Source of the DNA: Methylobacter sp.
GTDB taxonomy: Bacteria > Pseudomonadota > Gammaproteobacteria > Methylococcales > Methylomonadaceae
NCBI GenBank assembly: GCA_030684815.1
Contig: JAUXXQ010000017.1
Span: forward strand, 1-64,000
Reading direction: 5' to 3'
Length of the DNA: 64,000 nt
Both the position numbers and the translations under genes were made by a program. Numbering within the stretch: the stretch's first letter is position 1; each line of letters opens with the position of its first letter. Of this stretch, positions 7,977-15,721 are shown in pieces. Below the pieces are notes generated by a model, which saw nothing but the letters and a program-made list of their open reading frames with translations, made no database searches and was not told the origin of the DNA.

Positions 7977-9011
7977 ATGCCTAACTCGTCATATCAATAT
8001 AGTTTCATAGCCTTGTTGCTGAGCTTCAGTTTTACTATCTATGCCGATAATCACGCTTCAACAACCATCGCAGATCAAGCCAAAACCGCCGAAACAGCAC
8101 AAACGGATGGCGTCGCCCAACAATCGGCTTTAGTAAAATGGTGGCAGTCGTTATTGGCTGATTGGGACAAACAAAGCGATGACGATTATCAGCCTAGTTT
8201 CAGCCCGCAAGGCAAATCTAATATCACCCAATATATAATCGGCATCCACCCACTGCACAACCCCAAACGGCTGTTTGAAGTTTACGGCCCTATTATCGAT
8301 TTCATCGACACCCGTATCCCCGAAGCGCAATTTTCCCTGGAAGCCTCACGCAATTACGAAGAATTCGACAAAAAGCTCTACAGCGGCCATTTTGACTTCG
8401 CCATGCCCAACCCTTACCAAACCGTCAACTCGCTTAAATACGGCTACCGCGTGTTTGGCAAAATGGCCGATGACGAGGATTTTCGCGGCATTATCCTGGT
8501 GCGGCGCGACAGCGGCATTAACAGCGTCGCCGACCTCAAGGGCAAGGCAGTATCCTATCCAGCAGCGACCGCACTGGCGGCCACGATGATGCCCCAATAT
8601 TACCTGCACACCCACGGCATTGACATTAACCGCGACATTGAAAACCGCTACGTCGGTTCGCAAGAATCCTCCATCATTAACGTATTGCGCGGCCATGTTG
8701 CGGCCGCCGCAACATGGCCGGTGCCGTGGAAGCTGTTCAGCGCAGAAAACCCCCGCTTAGCCGAACAACTTGAAGTAAAATGGCAAACCGAACCGCTGCA
8801 AAACAACGGTTGGGTGGTGCGTAAAGACCTGCCGGGCGAAGTGGCCGACAAGTTTGCCGACCTCCTGCTCAACCTTGACCAACATGAACAAGGCCGGGAG
8901 CTGTTGGCACGGGTTCCGGTTAGCCGCTTTGAAGCGGCCAACGACGCCAGCTATGGCCCGGTGCAGGCATTCCTTGCGACCTTCAATAAAACAGTACGCC
9001 CCATAGAATAA
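7977..9011 (+). CDS. PhnD-like periplasmic substrate-binding protein
   Basis: 344 residues. A signal peptide of about 23 residues (FIALLLSFSFTIYA-DN), a low-complexity Ala/Thr/Gln linker to about residue 75, then a PF12974-type phosphate/phosphonate-binding fold. It reads YIIGIHPLHNPKRLFEVYGPI, with hinge segments FDFAMPNPYQ, VADLKGKAVSYP and NNGWVVRKDLP. In ABC systems such proteins deliver oxyanions to a permease, but here no permease or ATPase gene follows. The next gene, 7 nt away, is a membrane GGDEF-EAL protein. I infer a ligand-sensing partner for that protein rather than a transporter subunit. The ligand is unknown, although the nearby phoBR makes an oxyanion tempting. Confidence 0.8.
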   Translation: MPNSSYQYSFIALLLSFSFTIYADNHASTTIADQAKTAETAQTDGVAQQSALVKWWQSLLADWDKQSDDDYQPSFSPQGKSNITQYIIGIHPLHNPKRLFEVYGPIIDFIDTRIPEAQFSLEASRNYEEFDKKLYSGHFDFAMPNPYQTVNSLKYGYRVFGKMADDEDFRGIILVRRDSGINSVADLKGKAVSYPAATALAATMMPQYYLHTHGIDINRDIENRYVGSQESSIINVLRGHVAAAATWPVPWKLFSAENPRLAEQLEVKWQTEPLQNNGWVVRKDLPGEVADKFADLLLNLDQHEQGRELLARVPVSRFEAANDASYGPVQAFLATFNKTVRPIE

Positions 9012-9018
9012 ACAGTCA

Positions 9019-12000
9019 ATGGACTTAAAAACAAAGCAAGACAACGCTTTTTTTACCGGCACAATCCGGCGCCAATTGGCGTGGTCATTCGGTAGTGTGG
9101 CCTTAATCATCATGTTAGGGCTTGCCGGCCTGTTGTTCGACCGGCAACGTGATTTTCTTTACCGCGCGGCCATACAGCAAAGCAAATCGCTAGCCACCTC
9201 ACTAGCCAGCAGCAGCTCATCATGGGTATTAGCCAATGACATTGCAGGTTTAAAGGAAGTCTTGCACGGCGTTGCCGACCTGCCCGATTTGGAACGCGCT
9301 TATATCCTGTCGTTGCGCGGCGAAGTGCTAAGCTCGACACGGGATAACGAAGCGGGGTTGTTTGCTACCGACACGCCCAACCAAAACCTGCTAAATTCAC
9401 CGCCCAAAACGCAAGTGCTGCTGGCCAACTCCCGCCGAATCGATGTTGCCTCCCCGGTGATGACCGGCTCCCGCCATGTCGGCTGGGCACGGGTAGAAAT
9501 GACCATGCGCGGGGTCAATGCCAACCTACGCTCCATTATCATCATGGGCGTCAATTTTATCGTGTTTGCGGCGCTGACCGTATTAGCGGCGGCCATCATG
9601 CTGGCGCGGCGATTGACTAAACGCTTGCGCCACCTGATGCGGGTAACCGCGCAAGTCGAGCAGGGAAACCTGAACGTCCGCACCCATATTTCCGGTAGCG
9701 ATGAAGTGGGCATTCTGGCGCACGGATTTAACCAAATGTTGGGCGCACTCGCCCATTCCGAACGGCAAAGGGAACGCACCAACCAATTGTATGCCGCATG
9801 GACCCAATGCGCCGATATTATCGTGCGTGAGTCGGACGAGATTAAGCTCCTAAACGAAGTCTGCCGGATCATCGCCCATCATGTTGCCTTTAAACTGATT
9901 TGGGTGGGCATGACCGATGCGGATGGCTGGATACGCCTAGTTGCGACCAGCCGCCCCGATTCCAACTACTTAAAAAACATCAAAATCTCAGTGGATGGCG
10001 CGCTACCCGAAGGGCACGGCCCCATGGGTTCGGCCATCCGGGATGGCGCGCCGAAAATCTGTAACCACTTTCTCGATGACCCCGCCACACTGCCTTGGCA
10101 AGCTAGCGCTGCCGCCGAAAACATTGACGCAGCGGCGGCATTCCCATTAATGCGCGGCGGCCGCTGCGTTGGCGCCATTGCGGTTTATTCAGAAGACCCC
10201 GGCTACTTTACCCCCGACCTGATTGGTTTGATGCGTGGCCTGACTGACGACCTGTCTTATGCGCTGGATAATTTCGACCGCGAGCAACTGCGGCTTAATG
10301 CCGAACATGAGCTGCGTATTGCGGCAGCGGCGTTTGATTCCCAAGAAGGCATCTTAGTGACCGATGCCAACGGGGTTATCTTGCGCATCAATAAATCCTT
10401 TACTGAACTGACCGGTTACAGCGCCGAGGAAATTATTGGCCAATCCACCCGCATTCTCAAATCCGACCGCCAGGATCGCGCGTTTTATGCCACGATGTGG
10501 GAGTGCATTAACCGTGACCGGTACTGGCAGGGCGAAATCTGGAATAAAAGAAAAAATGGCCTCGTTTACCCTGAATGGCTGTGCATTACCGCGATTACCA
10601 ATGCTGAAGGCTCAGTCACCCACTATGTCGGCACTTTTACCGACATCAGCCAACGTAAGGCCGACGAAGAGCGCATTAAAAACCTGGCCTACTACGATTC
10701 GCTGACCACCTTGCCTAACCGCACCTTACTGTTCGACCGGCTCAAACTGGCGCTGAACACCAGCAAACGCAACAAGACCCACGGCGCGTTAATGTTCCTC
10801 GATCTTGACAACTTTAAGGCGCTTAACGACACCCTGGGGCATGATCGGGGCGACCAATTGCTGATCGAAGTCGGGCGTCGCCTGCAAAGCTGTGTGCGGG
10901 AAGCTGATACCGTCGCCCGCCTTGGCGGCGATGAGTTTGTGGTGATGCTGGAATTTCTCGACCAACAGCGCCCTGAGGCTATCGCCCAAGCCCACGCAGT
11001 TGCCGAAAAAATCCGCAGCTCACTGGCTGAGCTTTACCTGCTAAAAAGCGGCCTCGAAACCCACACAGATTCTTTTGTCGAACATTACTCCACCGGCAGC
11101 ATCGGTTTTGTGCTGTTTATGGGGCACGAAACCAGCAGCGAAGAACTTCTCAAACGCGCCGACCTGGCCATGTATCAAGCCAAACAAGCCGGTCGCAACA
11201 CCATCCGCGCTTTTGTCCCCGAAATGCAGGACAGCTTAAACCTGCGCACCGCACTGGAAACCGATTTGCGCAATGCGCTAGAACGCAACGAATTGAGCCT
11301 GCATTATCAGGTACAGGTCAATGTATCGGGCCAAGCGGTCGGCGCAGAAGCCTTGATACGCTGGAATCAAACCGAACGCGGCATGATTTCCCCGGCCGAA
11401 TTCATTCCGCTGGCTGAAGAAACCGGCCTGATTCTGCCTATCGGCGCCTGGGTGCTAAGACAAGGCTGCGAAACCCTAATCGAATGGGCCAAATACCCGG
11501 AAACCCGCCACTTAAAACTGGCCGTCAACATCAGCAGCCGACAGCTGAATCAGGACGACTTTGCCGAGCAAGTGCTGGCGCTATTGGCAGAAACCGGCAT
11601 TAACCCGGCGCGGCTAAAACTGGAAATCACCGAATCGGTCGTTGTCGATAACGTGAACAACACCATTGCCAAAATGCAGGAGGTCAGAAAATTAGGCGTC
11701 AACTTTTCGATGGATGATTTCGGCACAGGTTATTCCTCGCTGTCTTATCTGCAAAAGCTGCCACTGGAGCAACTGAAAATAGACCAATCATTCGTCAGAA
11801 ACATGGCTTTTAACAACCATGATTCCGCCATCATCCGCACCATTTTGGCGCTAGGACAGAACCTAGCCCTTAACGTCATTGCCGAAGGCGTGGAAACCGA
11901 AATCCAGCGAGACAGCCTGACCCAGTATGGATGCCGTGTGTTTCAGGGCTATTTGTTCGGACGACCGATGCCGGCCGAACAGTTCAGACTTAGCCTGCCG

Positions 12001-12048
12001 CTTAAACAGACGGAAGAAGCCGCCCTTACAGAACCCGCGCAATATTAA
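9019..12048 (+). CDS. Membrane-bound HAMP-GAF-PAS-GGDEF-EAL c-di-GMP enzyme
   Basis: 1009 residues. Two transmembrane helices (about 18-38 and 172-195) enclose a periplasmic domain of about 135 residues. HAMP (about 196-250), GAF (about 265-415), PAS with PAC (about 428-555), GGDEF (about 560-725) and EAL (about 735-995) follow. The GGDEF loop is intact (residues 636-640) and is preceded by a canonical RxxD inhibitory site (READ). The EAL domain keeps the metal and catalytic motifs AEALIRW, NISSRQL, EITES, DDFGTGYSS, KIDQSFV and AEGVET. Both synthesis and hydrolysis of c-di-GMP are therefore possible, with product inhibition. It starts 7 nt after the binding-protein gene, which supports a shared sensing role. 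No clear ribosome-binding site precedes the ATG. Confidence 0.93.
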   Translation: MDLKTKQDNAFFTGTIRRQLAWSFGSVALIIMLGLAGLLFDRQRDFLYRAAIQQSKSLATSLASSSSSWVLANDIAGLKEVLHGVADLPDLERAYILSLRGEVLSSTRDNEAGLFATDTPNQNLLNSPPKTQVLLANSRRIDVASPVMTGSRHVGWARVEMTMRGVNANLRSIIIMGVNFIVFAALTVLAAAIMLARRLTKRLRHLMRVTAQVEQGNLNVRTHISGSDEVGILAHGFNQMLGALAHSERQRERTNQLYAAWTQCADIIVRESDEIKLLNEVCRIIAHHVAFKLIWVGMTDADGWIRLVATSRPDSNYLKNIKISVDGALPEGHGPMGSAIRDGAPKICNHFLDDPATLPWQASAAAENIDAAAAFPLMRGGRCVGAIAVYSEDPGYFTPDLIGLMRGLTDDLSYALDNFDREQLRLNAEHELRIAAAAFDSQEGILVTDANGVILRINKSFTELTGYSAEEIIGQSTRILKSDRQDRAFYATMWECINRDRYWQGEIWNKRKNGLVYPEWLCITAITNAEGSVTHYVGTFTDISQRKADEERIKNLAYYDSLTTLPNRTLLFDRLKLALNTSKRNKTHGALMFLDLDNFKALNDTLGHDRGDQLLIEVGRRLQSCVREADTVARLGGDEFVVMLEFLDQQRPEAIAQAHAVAEKIRSSLAELYLLKSGLETHTDSFVEHYSTGSIGFVLFMGHETSSEELLKRADLAMYQAKQAGRNTIRAFVPEMQDSLNLRTALETDLRNALERNELSLHYQVQVNVSGQAVGAEALIRWNQTERGMISPAEFIPLAEETGLILPIGAWVLRQGCETLIEWAKYPETRHLKLAVNISSRQLNQDDFAEQVLALLAETGINPARLKLEITESVVVDNVNNTIAKMQEVRKLGVNFSMDDFGTGYSSLSYLQKLPLEQLKIDQSFVRNMAFNNHDSAIIRTILALGQNLALNVIAEGVETEIQRDSLTQYGCRVFQGYLFGRPMPAEQFRLSLPLKQTEEAALTEPAQY

Positions 12049-12069
12049 AAGCCGCCCAAGGAAAACACT

Positions 12070-13188
12070 ATCAAACTTTCCCAAAGCCTACTGTTCACCC
12101 TGATGCTAAAGGCATTCCCGCCTTGCGTTTACGCGGAAAATACTGATTCCCCTTACCTCAAAGGCAGTAAAGTCGACGCCTTCTACGACCGCAAGGATAA
12201 CGGCGATTTTCAGGTCAACAGCCTGTTATGGGGTCCCAGCGTTAAAGGCGGCTATGGCGTACAGGTGTCCGAAACAGGCGGCCAGGACACTCACTATTTC
12301 GGCGGTTTTGCCCGCCCCTTGCTGACCCGCCCGGAACTGGGCGATTTGATTTTAGGCGCGCAAGAAATTCTTCGCGGCGATGCCAAACAAACCGAAGTGC
12401 AAGGCGAATACCGCTTGCCGTCAGGACTGGGTTTTGGCGGCGGCTTTGTCGACAAAACCCACAACGACCAGGACATTAAATTCGCCAAAATTTCCTATCG
12501 CCAACAATGGCAGTCGATTAATTACATCGTGTCCACACAATGGCAGCGTTTTCAGCAACGCGATTACCCCGGCGGCTATATTGCCGTCTACAACAAACAA
12601 TTGATGGCGACTTGGGGCAGCGACGGCGAACAATGGCGCGGGACTTTAGGCTATGTCGCCCCCGATCAAGGTGCCGACAAACTGCGGCCGGCGCTGGAAG
12701 TGTTTTATGTGGACAACAGCATCGGCCAAGTCAACGGCTCCAAAGATGTGTGGATCACCGGCAGCCTGGGCTTTCGCAAAGGTTTCTTAGGTCATGAATC
12801 ACGGCTAGGCCGCGCCATGGGGCCGACCGGCGTGGAATTTGCCAACCCGATAGGCTATCTGAACCCCAACTTCAACCGCCGCCTGACCGCCTGGGAAATC
12901 GGCGAATTGGTCAATTTCCGTTTTATCCACCGCAGCCTGCCTAATGGCGGCCGCGAGCAAACTCTCGAAACCGCGGTTTATCCCGGCCAATTACTGGGTG
13001 TCGACAGCCTATTCAGCGCCCTGTTCGTCGGCCTCGGCACTACAAGCCCAAATCCGGGGCAAGACGGCATCAGCGGCCTGCTCGGTTATCACAAGCGCAT
13101 TGACAACATCGAATCGAGCTTTAGAGTGCAGCACGATTTTGACGGCGACGACACCGCCATTTTTTTCAGTTTGATTCATTGGCTTTAG
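12070..13188 (+). CDS. Outer-membrane beta-barrel-like protein, possible ATC start
   Basis: The first ATG (12103) leaves only the tail of a signal peptide (LKAFPPCVYA-EN). In the same frame, an ATC at 12070 preceded by AAGGAAAA at 12058 would give IKLSQSLLFTLMLKAF, a complete n- and h-region, then cleavage after VYA. No ATG, GTG or TTG lies between the upstream gene's stop (12046) and 12103 in this frame. The mature protein, about 350 residues, alternates polar and aromatic residues with many Gly, as barrels do (GGYGVQVSE, YFGGFARPL, GLGFGGGFVD). It ends FFSLIHWL, without the usual terminal Phe. Third gene of the binding-protein/GGDEF-EAL operon. Family not recognised. Confidence 0.65.
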   Translation: MKLSQSLLFTLMLKAFPPCVYAENTDSPYLKGSKVDAFYDRKDNGDFQVNSLLWGPSVKGGYGVQVSETGGQDTHYFGGFARPLLTRPELGDLILGAQEILRGDAKQTEVQGEYRLPSGLGFGGGFVDKTHNDQDIKFAKISYRQQWQSINYIVSTQWQRFQQRDYPGGYIAVYNKQLMATWGSDGEQWRGTLGYVAPDQGADKLRPALEVFYVDNSIGQVNGSKDVWITGSLGFRKGFLGHESRLGRAMGPTGVEFANPIGYLNPNFNRRLTAWEIGELVNFRFIHRSLPNGGREQTLETAVYPGQLLGVDSLFSALFVGLGTTSPNPGQDGISGLLGYHKRIDNIESSFRVQHDFDGDDTAIFFSLIHWL

Positions 13189-13276
13189 GAGAAAAATAAA
13201 GCGTTGAACAGGTTTTATTGGGAAAGCACGAAGTTTCATTCTTCCTGCTCTTTGTGGCCTTCATGGTGATAATCGA

Positions 13277-13365
13277 CCTCCCATTTAAAGCGGGACAAGC
13301 ATGCCGAAGTAGACCTTCCAGGTTTTAAAAACCTGGAAGGTCTGTCCTACGTTAAGTTGATAGCC
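13277..13365. repeat. Repeat A, copy 2 (uninterrupted)
   Basis: Same arms as 7672-7810 but with the palindrome closed (AGACCTTCCAGGTTTT/AAAACCTGGAAGGTCT), an almost perfect 16-bp hairpin. It lies in the 342-bp gap 13189-13530, otherwise AT-rich, in which I see nothing else. Confidence 0.75.
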
Positions 13366-13530
13366 TGATAATCTTTTTACCTGTTAATGGGAAGTCACCC
13401 ATAAGTATTTCAACCTATTGAAAGACAACAAAATGCATATAAAATCTTTCTGTGGCAGCTTTTTACTGCCTGCCAAGCATTATTTAGTTACAATCCTCCC
13501 TTTCAACCAACCCAACCCCAGGTAATCCCA

Positions 13531-13884
13531 ATGAAACATTTAAAACCAATTGCAGCCCTCTTACTGTTAATGCCCATCAGCATGGTCAACGCAGCCGAAG
13601 AAGCGCCAAAAGCCGCAGAACCGACACACGAAATGGCGTCACATAAAGGCATGGGCGGTATGACGGAAGAGCAAAAAGATGAACACATGCGCGCCAAACA
13701 GGAACAGATGCTGCTCATGCATGACCTGTCTAATAAAATTTTGGCAGAACAAGAACCAACAAAGAAAGAAGAACTAAAAAAACAACAACTTGAACTGATG
13801 AAAGCACAGCACGCCCAAATGATGGAGCATCGCCAGCAAAAAAAGGTACAGCATAAACAACAAAAACAAGAACACAAAAAATAA
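13531..13884 (+). CDS. Small exported Met/His/Gln-rich protein
   Basis: 117 residues with a clear signal peptide (PIAALLLLMPISMVNA-AEE) and an AGGT ribosome-binding site 8 nt before the ATG. The mature part of about 95 residues contains about ten Met and nine His with many Lys, Glu and Gln. It includes an HKGMGGM segment and a basic Gln/Lys/His tail (QHKQQKQEHKK). Helical throughout. The Met/His content suggests soft-metal (copper) binding in the periplasm, but there is no recognised motif. No family recognised. It is followed by a strong hairpin and is probably a single-gene unit. Confidence 0.7.
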   Translation: MKHLKPIAALLLLMPISMVNAAEEAPKAAEPTHEMASHKGMGGMTEEQKDEHMRAKQEQMLLMHDLSNKILAEQEPTKKEELKKQQLELMKAQHAQMMEHRQQKKVQHKQQKQEHKK

Positions 13885-13944
13885 TACAGCAGCAAGCCTT
13901 TCGTCCAACATCACCCCAAGTTTCCGGCTCTCATCGTTATACAT

Positions 13945-13995
13945 AAGTTGTGGGAGCGGTCACCTGCCGCGGCCGGGTGGCCGCTCCCACAACTT
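13945..13995 (+). terminator. Long hairpin (REP-like) after the Met/His-rich gene
   Basis: Perfect 15-bp stem AAGTTGTGGGAGCGG/CCGCTCCCACAACTT with a GC-rich 21-nt loop, 60 nt after the stop. Only a short T-run follows the stem. The GTGGGAGCG core matches the palindrome at 2777-2821, so it is both a repeat family member and a likely terminator. Confidence 0.6.
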
Positions 13996-14108
13996 TTATC
14001 CATTTGTACTCGTTCCCAAACGCCTAAAACGGTGAACCAGGATTATGGTGAAAACAAAGACGAAGGCTTCCAGCTCGGGGTATGTTTCACTATAAAAAAG
14101 GGGTAACC

Positions 14109-14513
14109 ATGAGCATATTACAAGAATTTAAAGAATTTGCCGTCAAAGGCAATGCCATCGATATGGCAGTGGGCATCATTGTCGGCGCTTCTTTCGGTAA
14201 AATCATTTCATCGTTGGTTGCCGATGTCGTGATGCCGCCAATTGGTGTACTTATCGGCGGCGTAGACTTTACCAACTTGGCAATTACCTTAAAAGAAGCC
14301 ACCGAAGGCGCGCCCGCAGTCACGCTTAATTACGGCAACTTCATTCAAACGATGGTTGATTTCACCCTTATCGCTTTTGCCATTTTCATGGCGGTTAAGC
14401 TCATCAACAGCCTGAAGAAAAAACAGGAAGAGGCGCCGGCTGCGCCGCCAGAACCTTCCAAAGAAGAATTGCTGTTGACTGAAATCCGGGATTTACTAAA
14501 GAACAAGCAATAA
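14109..14513 (+). CDS. mscL: Large-conductance mechanosensitive channel MscL
   Basis: 134 residues from the ATG at 14109, which follows AAAGGGGTAACC. This start gives the family N-terminus ([22 protein letters not shown]), whereas the longer frame from 14082 adds nine foreign residues. TM1 carries the gate-lining GxxxG-type pattern ([15 protein letters not shown]), TM2 is [16 protein letters not shown], and a charged C-terminal helix follows a Pro/Ala-rich linker. The channel opens under hypo-osmotic membrane tension in the inner membrane. E. coli MscL has 136 residues. Confidence 0.96.
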   Translation: MSILQEFKEFAVKGNAIDMAVGIIVGASFGKIISSLVADVVMPPIGVLIGGVDFTNLAITLKEATEGAPAVTLNYGNFIQTMVDFTLIAFAIFMAVKLINSLKKKQEEAPAAPPEPSKEELLLTEIRDLLKNKQ

Positions 14514-14527
14514 TATTGCACAGTGAC

Positions 14528-14554
14528 GCGTTATTGATCCAAGGTCAATAACGC
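14528..14554. terminator. Convergent hairpin between mscL and jetD
   Basis: Perfect 10-bp stem GCGTTATTGA/TCAATAACGC around a 7-nt loop. It includes the last codons and stop of jetD and lies 14 nt after the mscL stop, suitable as a bidirectional end for the two converging transcripts. No U-run. Confidence 0.5.
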
Positions 14555-15721
14555 CGCCTCCAACCAGCCAAAACCGATTTTTTCCTGCTCAAGACGCAGT
14601 TTTTTACCCAACCGGTTATCGCGTAAATCATCGTAAAGCGCCGCTTCCTCGGCATTTAGTCTCGGCAAGTCACGCAAAGTCTGTTTTTCTTCCTCGCCCC
14701 AATGTGCCGTAAAAGCCAATAAAGTCTCGCGATCCATCAACAATGATTGCACATGCTCAAACTGGCTACGCAACTGATCAAGAATGGCAAAGCCGTGCGT
14801 GTCAATATCGCCCCAATAATGGACGGTGCAGCGCGCCAGCCATTGGGCTTGGCTTAAATTATCAAAACCGTAGCCCGCGCCAAAAATAACCAGGCTGCGT
14901 TTGAAGGGCGGAAAAGCCAAAAAGTTGATTTCGTTTTCAGTGATAAATACCCGAGTGACATTGGGATCAAGTTGGGAAAAACTCTCGGCATCCAGCATCA
15001 TGTCCTGAACTGTCTCGCCCGGCAACAGCGCACAAGCTGGGTCGAGTAGTCGGAAACGGATGCGCAGCGGCTTATCGCGAAAGCCATAACGCTGACAAAA
15101 TTGACTAACGCCCGATGCGCTAAAATCAACCGCGTCAGGCGGCAACACCCGATCGAGCCATTCGGTGAGCACTCCGCGATGGGCTTCGATAAATTTGCTG
15201 TGGACACCGGCAATATCCACCTGCCGGAGATACACGCCGGGACGCGGATGCTGCTCCAGCCAAGCCACAATGTCCAACAACCGGCTCCAAACATCGAAAA
15301 GCGCCAACGCGTTCAACGGGCGTTTCGCCAGCCAATCCAACAATAGAGGCTGGCGCTGGCGCGTGAGCTCAACCAGCGCAGTAAAACGGGCGGCTTCCTG
15401 CCGTTTGCCAAGCAACACCAAGGCATCTTCCAGCGTGTCAATCCAGACGGCCTGCGGCAATGCATTGTTGCCGAATAAGCGGTGTTTGAATTCGCGCATA
15501 TCCACCCGGCAATGCGGCATTTTTCGCAGTTCCGCACTCCAAACGCGCACCTCGTCGAAGCGGTCAATCATTTCGTTTGAGGTCGGCGTTTTCAGCGTCA
15601 AACGTTTAGGAAATAACGGCGTATCGCTGACCAAACCGGCCAGCACTTCGCCACGCTCCCAACTTTTTTGCAACTGGGCGCGTAAATCGGCGGGACTCGT
15701 CCAACGGCTGACTTTTGTCAT
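14531..15721 (-). CDS. jetD: JetD, Wadjet TOPRIM-type nuclease subunit
   Basis: 396 residues with the DUF3322 (N-terminal) plus DUF2220 (C-terminal) arrangement of JetD. The C-terminal half has TOPRIM-like acidic motifs: the Glu-bearing strand [14 protein letters not shown], an Asp pair in [13 protein letters not shown], and a later [13 protein letters not shown]. In characterised Wadjet systems JetD cleaves closed circular DNA after JetABC has extruded it, which removes small plasmids. The start overlaps the jetC stop by 4 nt (ATGA), so it is translated with jetC. Full length, with key acidic residues present. Confidence 0.9.
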   Translation of the reverse strand: MTKVSRWTSPADLRAQLQKSWERGEVLAGLVSDTPLFPKRLTLKTPTSNEMIDRFDEVRVWSAELRKMPHCRVDMREFKHRLFGNNALPQAVWIDTLEDALVLLGKRQEAARFTALVELTRQRQPLLLDWLAKRPLNALALFDVWSRLLDIVAWLEQHPRPGVYLRQVDIAGVHSKFIEAHRGVLTEWLDRVLPPDAVDFSASGVSQFCQRYGFRDKPLRIRFRLLDPACALLPGETVQDMMLDAESFSQLDPNVTRVFITENEINFLAFPPFKRSLVIFGAGYGFDNLSQAQWLARCTVHYWGDIDTHGFAILDQLRSQFEHVQSLLMDRETLLAFTAHWGEEEKQTLRDLPRLNAEEAALYDDLRDNRLGKKLRLEQEKIGFGWLEAALLTLDQ

